Below, in pieces: positions 8,587-20,846 of a stretch of 64,000 nt of DNA (position 1 is its first letter; every line of letters starts with the position of its first letter). The stretch covers positions 28,954,361 to 29,018,360 of the forward strand of contig CM055109.1 in NCBI GenBank assembly GCA_029204225.1, read 5' to 3'. The translations under genes were made by a program, and so were the position numbers. Below the pieces are notes generated by a model. That model saw only the letters and a list, made by a program, of their open reading frames with translations. It had not been told where the DNA came from and ran no database searches. Origin of the DNA: Diphasiastrum complanatum. Lineage: Eukaryota > Streptophyta > Lycopodiopsida > Lycopodiales > Lycopodiaceae.

Positions 8587-11500
8587 GTAAGCTTGTGAAC
8601 AGTCTTGACAAATTTTTAGGATTATAGGAATTTTTAAGACTTTAGTAATGATGAGATTGTTGGGTGTGATGGGTTGGCCTTGTGCAAGCTATTTTCCATT
8701 TGAATCGTTTACATATTGCCACGACATTGATATTGCAATCATGGAAATAGGACTGCTCAAGTATAGATTGCAAGTGGCTGACCTACCACAACTTTATGAT
8801 ACAGTAAGTAGTGGGATAGGATCGCTTCTTTCTCTATTGTAGAGCAAATTATGTATGATTCTTTTTGCTTTGTAACTGACTGGAAATGGTAAGCATTCAA
8901 TTTATTAAGTTATATGAAAGGTTCGGTCATTGTTGTTACATGTTGGGGTGGTTCATAAAACTGTCCTTTCTGTAAGAGTGTAGAACTTATCACCATTTGT
9001 GGTTTGTAGTTGATGAATCATATAAATGTTTTCTTTGTAAATTTTAATGATAATCCTATCCCATGTTCATACTTCTAGGTGATTCATATATTGACAAACA
9101 TTCGTGGCAAATGGCAACCATTATTACCACAAAGTGTTTATTCAAAGGTGAGGAATCTGATGCTGGAGACGGTAGTGTCAAGGCTGACAAAAGAAGTGCT
9201 TTCCTTGAATGATATTGGCGCTGATGAAACAGTCCAGGTAGTGCACTCATCTACGGGCTTATCTTATAACAAAGAGACAGTTAACCTCTTTTGTGCATAC
9301 AAGAATTTTGTTTTGCTATCTAGATTTGAATTATGAGCGCATCCATGCAAATAATCATGAAGATATGTAGCAAGTTGTAATTGAGATAGATCCCCCACAA
9401 AGATGTCAATACAGCATAGAACCCACGGTTCTCAGAACCGTTGTACGGTTCCTCTATTTAATCAATTAATTAATCAATTACCAAATCACCTGTGCAATCT
9501 CTGAATACCAAATTTCACAGATGACACAGATTTCACAGATTTTACAGATGACACAGATTTCACAGATTTCACATGATGTACACAGTACAAATGATTTGAC
9601 AGATGATACAGATGATTTGACAGATGTGAAATCATCTGAAATCATCACTGATTTCACAGATTTCACAGATTTCACATGATGTACAGATGATTTGACAGAT
9701 AAATCGATGATACAGATGATTTCACAGATGATACAGATGAATTCACAGATGATTGACAGATTTTACAGATGATTTCACAGAATTCACAGACTTCCACAGA
9801 TTTTTTTGGCCTTTTTTTTGCACATTTTTGGGTTATTTTTGGGGGGGAAACTAAAAAAAAATAAATTAATTAATTAATTAATTAATCAATACGGTTCACC
9901 ACGGTTCTGGACAAAAAATTTTAAGAACCGTACAGTTCACTGTACGGTTCTCAGAACCGTGGTGAACCGCTGACGGTTCTATGCAATACAGACATCAAAA
10001 CGCTGGTTTGCAGGCCCTCCTATAAAGGAACACCGTAGAGCTTCTCCAAAGATGGCCACAATGCTCTGCTACAAAGAGCTGTCAAAGGACTGGCCAGAAT
10101 GATCAACTATCAAATGAGAAGAACTAATCCTACTTATATTATTGGGGTCCCTCCTAAGGTTTCTAGAAGGTTTCCATATACCATATCCCCTCAAGGGCCG
10201 GGGTGATGGTCCCGCTACTTGTGCCTTAGCAATAGGCCCAATGTAACTGAGCTTTGAAAATAAGTGTGCCCAAGTGATACGATAACATGGTCCTAAAATA
10301 GTTATGTTATAAGTGGGGTCCAAATGAGTTAATAGTCCTGAACAATATCAATATTTTCAATACGTATCCCAGTGTCCTTATGCCATATGCATAACTCTTT
10401 CGATTGACAAAAACATTGCCATCATGTTGGACTTAATTGTAATGAAGATGTCGTCAATTTTGGATGTTGATTGAAGACTGCAAAATGCATATGCTGGACA
10501 ACATATGTATGTACTATGTTGATATAGCACTGTAGAATAGGATAGCATAAATATGTAAGGTCCAAAAGCTGGAGTCAAACCTGTAAAAGGAAGTATAACG
10601 GAAAGATGAGCGAACCTCTGAATAATATCTGATTACTTGGTCAAGCTATACAAATGGAGCATAAATGGCACCAGACATAAAAATGAATCTGGCAAGGTTG
10701 AAAAATTAATTATAAAACCTATCACGTGATACAATGGTGTGGGCCCCAAAGAAAATATACTCCAAAGCAAGTTGGGCAACTTCAAAAAAAGAACATGATA
10801 TTAGCATGAGAGTGTACGAAAACTTGAGGGAGAAAGCCAGATCGTACTAGTTCTCACACCCCCACAATAGCACAATCACATAAGACGAGTGAACATATAA
10901 GAGAGCATCAAACTTTATTGATACGATTTCAAAATAGAGTAGGAGCAATAGTGCCTTAATGATCTTGACCATAATAGTTATGCTATACTATATGTAGGCA
11001 TTGTGTTGAAGATCATGGCACCTGCTAATAAGGCTTCCACTGCAACATATTAAACTTCTTCAATGATTCTTTCTACATCTCAAACCCTTCAATAGTAGTG
11101 TAGGAATACTAATCCTTCATGGCAAACTTTTTGTTAGCTCCTGCTTACTTTTATCAATTAAGATCCTGTTGGTTCTTCTTAGGACTATCATCCACATAGA
11201 GAATCACATCAACAATGTTGGCCTTATCCCTTTGATTTTTGCCTCACAAAGTAAAACTAGACATTTTGTTGTACATACTACAATCATCAACCTGATCTGC
11301 CAATAATGGTGTATGATAAAACACATCAATAGGCTCCCATGTGGCCTCCTCAACAGGACGACCATCCCACTGGATCAAAAATTGAATCTGTCGGCAACGT
11401 CGACTATGGTGAAGGCGAACTTGGTGAATGGCAGCTGGTAAGGAAGGGAACAACTCAGGATCAACATCATGGCGACGAAGGGAACATCTCGGCCGCGTCA

Positions 11501-14500
11501 TCAGAAACCAAGCAATATGGAACAGCCAGGAATTCCAAGAAACCAGAAGAAGATCAAGCAGCAACTAGGAATGCCAAGGTATCCGCAATGCCCAAGCTAG
11601 TAGAGGATCAGCCCAAAAGATAGGGACATCATACCAAGGTATCCAAAAAGCCCGAGAAGGTAGAACTGCATCAGCAACGAGAAGCCAATAAGGAAACTGA
11701 AAAAGAGATGGACACTCATCGCGAATAGCCGCATCATACACGTAACCATCAACCATATGTGCAAGGTGCCCCAAGAAAAGATAGCAGCATCGAAAGACCA
11801 GCACCAAAGAGTAGGAACATAAGCAGGATAACATGCACGCTATAACAGCATGGAAAAGCAAGCAATATCCCAAGAAACATGGAGCATAAAGAGATCATCC
11901 TGACAAAGGATAGCTAAAATGGAGAAATATGCACCAGCATGGTCAAAAGCCCAAGGTATCCATAAGGCCCATGAATGAGAAGTAGCAATGGCACACGGTA
12001 CCCTCAAGGCACATATCACGAGAAGAGCAGCATGCCAAAAGCTCCAGAAGGTCCAAGAAATCAATGCATCATCTAAAAAGACATGATGCATGAAAACAGT
12101 AGCAACAAATCTAGAAATAGTAGAGGCCCCAACTGAAAAACTGTAGCCGGAAAACTCATCTAGAAAGACCTCATATGGACATACCAATCCATCATAGGAT
12201 ACACCAAGAACGGATGGAGAATCGGATGACCCATCAGAACTGGCCGTAAAAGTACACACCAGGCGCACAAGTGAGGAATAGAAGAAATGCACTGGAACGA
12301 GGAACAGGATCCGCAACATCAGTAGCAAGCATCGGAGCAATATCCACGTGTATCTGGGAATGAGTATCAAAGCACATATGAGCAACACTGAAGTATATGG
12401 CGGCAACATCTCCGAAAACTATCCAAGAGAGGAGAAGGAACTCTCTCGAGGTACCCTGATGGTCTCAGAACACCAGAACAAAGTGGCAAAACTGTAGCTG
12501 GAACGGAGGCAATAACCCAAGCCATCAGGATATACCAAGCCTGACAATGAGCAACAATCCAAGGAACACATAGAGAGCCACATGCATAATCATAGAGATA
12601 TCTGCACCATAGGCGATCAGTAATATGGAAAAACCAGCACCAATCAACAGGTCCAAATGAAACCAAGCTATATGTAATAACCAGGAATGCCATATAGCCA
12701 TAGCATCGGCATGGACTGCAGGAAACCTATATGTAGAAACACAAGGAGACCGAAGGATCCCCATATACTCATCTAGAAAGATCCCAGCATATAAATACCC
12801 TAGATAAGTAATAGTGACCATCTGGCAAATATCCTTGGATGGGAAATGTGTAACTGTAAGGGCGAAAGGCTCATGAATCATGTCAGGAACCGTAGAAATA
12901 TCATGAGGCAGATCACAAACCTCAAGCAGAGATCCATGGAATAAAGCGAAAGAAGATACAACCTGATCACCAATAGCGAGGGAACCAGCAAACGTGGACC
13001 TGTGAAGGACCCCATAGAAATCAGCAAGAACATCGGCCATAGCGGACTCAAGAGATGGAGATATAGAGACCAATGGAGAAGATACCGCACCAACCATCGA
13101 ACCAGGAGGGCTATCTGAGGTAGGTGCAAAAGCAATAGTAGAAATACCACCAAGGTATACAGCCTCAATATCAATGAAACCAGGAATGACCACCGAATAC
13201 GATATCTGTGAATCAAGGCATATAGGTGCAAGGCACGTAGCAACAACCGTAAATCCGGAGCAGCATCAACTTGAGTAAGAGGACCCACGGACGGTGAAAG
13301 TGAAGCAACAACTAATGTACTCTGAATGGAAAGAAGAGCTGCATCATGAGCTTTTGGCAGGCTACGTATAAACTGCTTCCCGGTAACCAACTGATAGTCA
13401 CTCTGGGAATCAATACCAGAAAGTAAATGATGCCGACCAACATGTGTAAAAGACAATGTCTGCTGAGAAAGATCCACAGCAACAGTACCAAGTGACGAAA
13501 ACCAATCTGCACCAAAAATAATGTCATAGCGCTCCAGAGGAATAGTATAGAAATCTGCCTGTCCAGAGAAGTCACCAATGCTATAGTCCAAGCCCTGAAA
13601 CATCTGAGAACTGGAAAAAGAATGGGAACGAGCAACCTCGACACTGAGAGACTGTGTAGTAGAAATAGGTGTAGCACGAATCCTGGTGGAAATGTAACTG
13701 CTAATAAATGAATGTGTACTGCCAGGATCCACCAAAGCAATATACTCTCGCCCCAAAATGCGAACACGTAACCAAATAGAATGAGGACCAGGACGCCCAC
13801 CAGCCCAAGTAGCATAAGCAAGTTGTGCATGGCAAGCGGCGGAAGCAGGATCATCAGGAAGCGGGTCAGCCGGCTCATCAACAGAATGTGGGTCAGGAGT
13901 ATCAAGAATCTGGATATAAACATCATAATCATCAGGAGTAAGAGCCTCATGGTAAAAAACGGCGGTAGGAGGACCAGGAGGAACGGTAGTAGAAGAAGCC
14001 AAAGTAAGAGAAGCAGTGGAATGAGAGCAAGAAAAATGAGAAGTGGATAACTCATGATACTTATGCTGCAAGGTAGTAGCCAAGGAGATAGTATCTGAGA
14101 GAGTAAGAGGCCGAAAAGATGAGACATCATATTGTAAGGTGTCTCTAAGACTGGCAATAAAACGTGAAATAAGCTCTGTAGGATGTAGATCGGTAAAAAG
14201 GTAGGAAAGCTCAATAAACTGATCAATATAAGTAGTCAAATCACTAGTATGGCGAAGGCTACGAAACAGATCACGTTGGCGAACCAACCATTGTGGTTCA
14301 ATCATAGCCATACGAAGATCATGACGAAAAGTGGGCCATATATGTAACCCCTCACGAGTAGGCTCAGAGCGATAAACACGCCACCAAGTCTGAGCTCTAC
14401 CATCTAAATTTAATGCGGCCAACTGCACTTTCTAGGTTTCAATCTTGGGATATATAAGAAAATAGGTCTCTAATTCAGAGAACCAATTTTCCAAGATATT

Positions 14501-17500
14501 CCCGTCAGACGAACCAGAATAAGTAGTAAGCTGGATGCGATCACGAAAATCACGAGCAAAATGGGGCTCAGGATTACCTAAAAAAGTAGGAGAAGGAAAT
14601 CCTAGTGGTGCGTAGGGAAATCCAGGTGGTGGTACAGAAGACCTAAAAGGAGACCCATAAGGACTAGCACTATATGAAAGGAGACCAAACGTACTACCAA
14701 AAGCACCTCCTGAAGATGAAGCAAGAGTAGGCGTACTCAAAATAGGAAATAGAGGTGCTTTACCAGGACGATGAAGAATGTCTGGGGGAATGGCATCCCC
14801 TCGTGGTAGGATAGTCTCAAGGCTAGAAAGAACACGATCAATACGACTCTCAAGATGATCCATGCGGTCATCAATATGTGTAAAACGATCATCTAAAGAG
14901 CTCCGCGGTGGGTTTTCTGATAAAGAAGTTGCCATAGGGACTAAGGAAGAGACAAAACCTGAGGGAGAGGACGTTTGTCGTCACCCCAACTTAGTTTAAC
15001 TTCCAAAATCACCAAAAATGGCACAGAATCAGCCAATCAAGATGGATAATAATCAGAAAGTAAGGTGCGGAGAAAGTAGAATAATGGACAGCAAATGTGC
15101 AAGGCCAATAAGTAGAAGGGTTCTAACAAAATGGAAAAAAGTGTGAGGCAGCAAAATAACAAATATGAGAGGGAAATAGGGGGCTGGAAAAAGAGCAGTA
15201 TGTGAACAAAAAGAGAGCAAGTAGGTGCAAAAAGGAAGTACAAATGGGCGCAAGCAATACCTGGGTGGGTGCTGATCCGTTGTCCAATCAGTAGTGCCAA
15301 CAAAGAGAGGTAAAAGCTGAAGATATGACAGAATAGTTGCACCAACCAGCCACCAATCCGAATCCTCAACTCGCGCCAAATAAGCTGAAAAAAGTGCTGA
15401 AAGAGGGCGCTAGACAGCCGACAAATAATCAGCAAAATGAGCAGCAAGTCGATGGAGAAATCCGTTGAGAATGGTGAGACAATAGGGGGCTGGGCAGCAA
15501 CTACCAAGATCCACAATATGCTGAAAAATAGGCTGGAAAGGGTGCTGAAGTAAGGCGCCGATTAGCCTCCAATCAATAGCAGAAACGGACAGCAAGTCGG
15601 TGAAAAGAACCGCTGAAAATGAGACGGTAGTAGGGCGCTGGACAGCCTCCAATCATTATAAAAAATGGACAGCAAGTCGGTGACGAAAAGTGTCGAAAAT
15701 GATGAGGTAGTAGGGCGCTGGGCAATAGCTACCAAATCTGCAAAAACAATGAAAATCTGTCGAAAAAATCGACGAAAGTAAACTATGGTTGTGGTTCATC
15801 TAGACGGCCAATGTAGAGCTTTAGTATGGCTAAAGTGGCGTGCTCCAATCAGTTGTAGATCAACTCAACTTGCACACCTAGGTTTTTGAATACCTGGGGG
15901 TATGTAGCCAATTTGTAGATGTGTAATTCCTTCGAGCAACTAATATGCCACTTTGCATAACTTTCCTTGCTCTATCAAATGGCAGTGTCAGATTTTAAGG
16001 CAACCTGTAGAAATTAGCCAGGTTGGAACTTTCTAGTATTCTTGAGCAGCTTCTAGAGACATTAATACAGACTTGCTCAATTTTCTTTTCTGATACATTG
16101 ATCTAATTTTATCTTGAATCTGACTTGTTTGGTGCCATCTACAACAGAAAAGAAAACTAGGTGCTCTCTCCGTAAGATAATTCTGTGTTTTGTGCTCTTT
16201 CAATCGATTTAATATGCTCCCCAAACAACCTTGTGTATAAAGAGTGGGCCCTCCTCAAGTCTATGACCCAGAACATTATATCAAAGCTTGTAGAAAAAAA
16301 TGTTGAGGATTCTAGGACTGAGAGGAAACTTTTAGAAGGCACTAACACACTTGAACTATAGAAGCGAACTTTACTGACACGATAGCAGAACACATTAGGA
16401 GCTACCTTTGTGAACTTCACCACATTAGTTATACTGGACTCTTGCACATATAGGCACTAGCAACATGAGTTAAATATTACCCTTGATCTTCACCACATTA
16501 GTTATACCAGACGCTTTTGCATGTAGACTCTACTATTCTTCACCTAGAAAGCACTCCGATACCAGGTTATGAACACATCCATGCAATATCGTTTATGTAA
16601 CAATGACATAACAACACATTGTAAATAAAAATTCTATCTCCTACAAAGATGCCCATTTAAGTAACAGTATGCTGTTTTGCAGTTCCTCCTACAAAGCTTC
16701 ACTTGTAACTTCTCCTGCTAACATGCTTACAAGAGTCATATAGAATAACAAGTGGAATTCTCAAAGAACCAAAGCCTTCAACTAGTAAATGAGAAAAGAC
16801 AATAATCCTACTTATACTCTTTTGTGTTTTGTGCTCTGGCAATTGATTTAATATGCTCCCCTAACAACCTTCTGTATAAGGAGTGCACCCTCCTCAAGTC
16901 TATGACACACAACATTGTATTGAACCTTGTAGAAATAAATGTTTAGGATTCGAGGACTGAGAGGAAACTTTTAGAAGGCACTAACACACTTGAACTACAG
17001 AAGCGAACTTTACTGATACGATAGCAGAACACGTTAAGGGCAATATTACATTAGACATGTAGGCACTAGCAACATGAACTAAATAATACCCTAATGATCT
17101 TCACCACATCAGTTATACCAGATGCTTTCACATGTAGACTCTACTATCCTTCACCATGCAATATCTTTTATGTAACAATGAAATAGACAACAAATTGTAA
17201 ATAAAAAATCTCTCTCCTACAAAGATGCGCATTTAAGTAACAGTATGCTGTTTTGCAGGACTTACTACAAAGCTTCACTTGTAACTTCTGCTGACATGCT
17301 TACAAGAGTCATATAGAATAACAAAGCTTCATTTGTAACTTCTGCTGACATGCTTACAAGAGTCATATAGAATAACAAGGGGAACCCTCAAAGAACCAAA
17401 GCCTTCAATTAGTAAATGAGAAAAGACAATAATCCTACTTATACTCATCTGGGGTCGTCTCTGTACAGTTTCTTGCAGGTTCTCCTCTACAGTGTTTTGC

Positions 17501-20500
17501 TAGGGCATGCTCTGCAAGGCTCATGGACCCTAGTTGTAGGGTCCCATGGACTCACTAATATGACCAATAATTGAAATAAGGGTCCAGGTTGCTGAACAAT
17601 ATGATTCCAAAGTAATAACTAATACCTGGGATTCAAATGAGGTAACATGCCTTAATATCAATATCTATTAACTATTATCTCAATATGCTAGCTTATGTCC
17701 ATAACTGGTTGTGGTCCACTGCTTAATACTGAGCTTCCAATTGTTAACGAGGAAGATTGCCGTATAATGTTCATGATTGTGTCAGGATTACTTCTTGAAG
17801 TTTGTTATGAGTGTTAGCTCTCTCTGTGGCTATTGATTGCTAATAGATACTGCTATATTATGAAGCTTCGTAACCTACTAGCGGGATTTATGGAAAGACT
17901 TCAAGCATTTGCTGATACAGACGATAGTACGAATGAAGAAGCGTCAGTGGATGAAAAAGTGGGCAATATTGTTTCAGAGAACAAGATTGAGAAAAGAGTG
18001 GCCTCTTGGAGAAAGTTGAGGAGGTTTTCTGGTATACATCTTCGACATTATTAAGGTTAATCTTGTCATGATGTCTAGCAGTTTTTGAAATTGTTTATTT
18101 ATGTGATGTTCCAACCACAAATGTAGAAGTCAAGGTATAAAACATATTTGATCGGCGAGCTTTTCTTTATGCAAATCATTGCCTTCTTTAACAAAATTTG
18201 TCTTTATTTTTACTTACAAAAGAAAGACTATATGAAGGTAAGTCCATTCCCAAATTTGCCACCTCTGTTACCCTTCTTAGTGCTCTATCACCTAAGACTA
18301 TATGAAGGTAAGTCAACTCTGTTACCCTCTTAGTGCTCCATTTTCATGGACCGGCGAGTTTGAAACTGTTATAGCCTTCGGAGCTTTGCTGCATCAAGAA
18401 CGTGTACTAGTGGTGGAAGCTACGGTCATATCAAACACATTGTTCTAATGTGATAGAAATTATGGCCTTTCCATTTGCTGTTAAAAGTTGGAGAAATTTT
18501 TTATGTTGTCGCTACGCTAACCTTGGAGAAGGGGCGCTAGCCCTAATCCTCTCCTATCCTGGTTGGTAAAATGTTACAGGCTTGAAGACATCGTTTGATG
18601 ACTAATTTGTTTCTTTAAGATTTCCTAACCCTGAAAGTAGCCAATAATCAGATCTCTCGACTTCCGGCAACAAAGACAATCCATTTTTCAGCACGTTTTC
18701 CCCTCTAGGCTCCTACAATTAAGGTAGGAGAAATCTAGCTTCAGGTTCTGGTTAGACTCTTCAAAGGTAGGTGGTGGAAATTCTTGGCTCAGCCAGAGTA
18801 ATACTCTTTGCATTTCTGAAAGCACTGTTATTTGTCTTCTTGCTGTGATAACTTGTTCAAGGATTGTACTTCAAGATTAAATCTGCAAACCTAGAAAATG
18901 GGTCGCTGGAATTCGATCCTCTGAAACTTCACATTTTTCGGCTATTATTGCAAGATCTGTCTTCATTTCATGTTTATTGTTTAGATTTGTCTTCCGTGCA
19001 TGTTTATTTGTTTCTAAACACAGCCGCTTAATACTGGCACCTTTTTATATAGCTGTTAAATACTCCCCTGTTCGCCGAACATGTGGATTTATTGCATATA
19101 CATTTTGGGTCGAGCTAAATGTATGTTGGAGTTGACTTCTAGATCCTCCTGCATGCCCCAAACTCATTATTAATGTACTGCCAGTACAGCATTCAGATTG
19201 TTTAAAAGCACACATTTGGCTTCATTTCAATACACATTGAAATAAATTTTGAGACATATTTGGTAGAACTAAGAAACTGGGAAACAAAAACCTGCAAAGC
19301 AAAAATTTCATAACCACCTTGAACTTGAGTGGGCTGATTTGTGGAAGTTTGAAACTCTTCATACCTACATCTGCTAACCCTTGTCATCTATGACAATCTT
19401 AACATTAATCTCCCCAACTGTAAGATATTTGATTTGCAAATTTTAAAGAGATTATTGGTCTCTCTACTGTCACATTTCATTTTCAGATGTCCTACCTATT
19501 ATGAGATTCGAGGCCGTTATTATTGTCTCTATGGAGACACTCTATTCCTTGGCTCTTTCTTGGGATATCCAGACCCTAGGTGTGTGGGACTCTTATTGAA
19601 AAAGATATTTACGTTACGAGCATCTCTTTTACCTTCGGAGGCGGATGATGTTTATAGCCAGACTCTCATCTTACATGCACTCAAGGGCCAGTGACCAATT
19701 GCTGTCACAAAAGGTTTTTTTAGCTTGAATTCGCTGTCCCACAGCGCAATAGGCTTGCGATCCATCGCTGTCCTGATACGCCCATTCTCACTTTATAATG
19801 TTTCACAAAATGAGTTAATTTTGTGGACAGCGAATTCACATATATGTTTTTTGAGGAATTTTGTAAGTAATGATTGCGACCTACAGCTGCTGTTGCAGCG
19901 ATGGAGCAATGGCTCTCACATACACTGGTTTATGTGGTTTTTTTTGGGTGCACTCTATGCTGTTTTGACAGCACTACAGTTCACCATAATTGTTGTATTG
20001 TTCACCATACAGTGCCTATAGCACCTGGATCTTATTGGAGAGTATCTCACACAGTCTGTGGATAGTGATGGGTCAGTTTTGGGATTCCTACATCAGCTAG
20101 CCATTGAGACTGGCAGATATAGTGGCACCCCGCGGGAGGCCTGGTTCTGTAGTATGTGTGATACACATGATGTAGAGGATGAGTCACATTTCCTCTTGAG
20201 ATGCCAGCTTACTATGAGATACAAGGGAGATATTACAGCTTGTTCAGAGAGCACCCAGTCAATATCATATGAGGACTCCAGATGTGTTGCATTGATGATT
20301 CGGGAGATGTCAGACTTGCGGATGACGAGACTGGACATAACTGTACCCCTCTTGATACAACTGAGCATCAGGGAGTGCCTATCCCGCTGGAGATAGAGAC
20401 AGGAGGTAACCTTGAGCAGTGAATCTGATGGAGAGGCTGAGATTCCAGACGCTTCCAAACAGACTACAAAGATAGTGTCAACGCCCAAAAAGACAGCCAG

Positions 20501-20785
20501 TTCCTAGGCTAGAGTCCATAGCTCCACAAGAGCAGAGATGACATAGACAGTCCACTCGGAGACAAAGGTCCACGACACATTAAGTGATAGTTTTACATCA
20601 TGGTATACACCGATTTTTCCAGGCTGATGGACTTTGACTGTGCCAGCCATCTCACTATATGTAGTTTGAGTTTGCAGCTATTGTTTCTTTTTAGCTAGTT
20701 GAGCTTTTAAGCTCCTATATGTGCACACTTGACATGTACCTTTTTTTAGTCCTATGTACCTTAGGGTATTTCAAGGACATTAATA

Positions 20786-20846
<61 letters not shown>

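Larger units (their letters stand above)
9334..10856 (-). mobile_element. LTR-like segment (left), split by MITE
   Basis: Parts of this stretch resemble 16570-17708 in the same orientation: the start (TGAGCGCATCCATGC against TGAACACATCCATGC), the CTACAAAG...TTTGCAG block, CTAATCCTACTTATA, and the AATATCAATAT...TTATG(C/T)C block. It would be the 3' LTR of the minus-strand gypsy element to its right: on the minus strand it would start TGAGAACTAG after a G-rich tract (10857-10869). Divergence from the right-hand copy is high, so the pair may come from different family members. A 569-bp MITE interrupts it. Confidence 0.5.

Noticed and set aside
8640-8842. Open stretch with a donor-like GTAAGT at its end, resembling an extra ZW10 exon.
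   Set aside because: Exon a joins exon b in phase 0 and the family has no residues missing between them, so this open stretch is treated as intron.
9478-9675. ORF encoding a Val-Lys-Ser then Cys-Glu-Ile repeat.
   Set aside because: It is a simple translation of the ACAGAT array inside the MITE.
11565-13193. Several long overlapping minus-strand ORFs rich in Leu, Trp, Ala and Tyr.
   Set aside because: The + strand here is T-poor, which removes minus-strand stops by composition. No domain motif is present, so they are not called as genes.
13312-14226. A 304-codon minus-strand ORF of almost pure Leu/Ile/Phe/Ser.
   Set aside because: It is a shifted frame of the Gag-protease region, whose motifs lie in another frame.
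18226-18336. Donor-like GTAAGT motifs as ends of ZW10 exons.
   Set aside because: No open frame with ZW10 similarity leads into them, and exons c and d already join through a split Asp codon.
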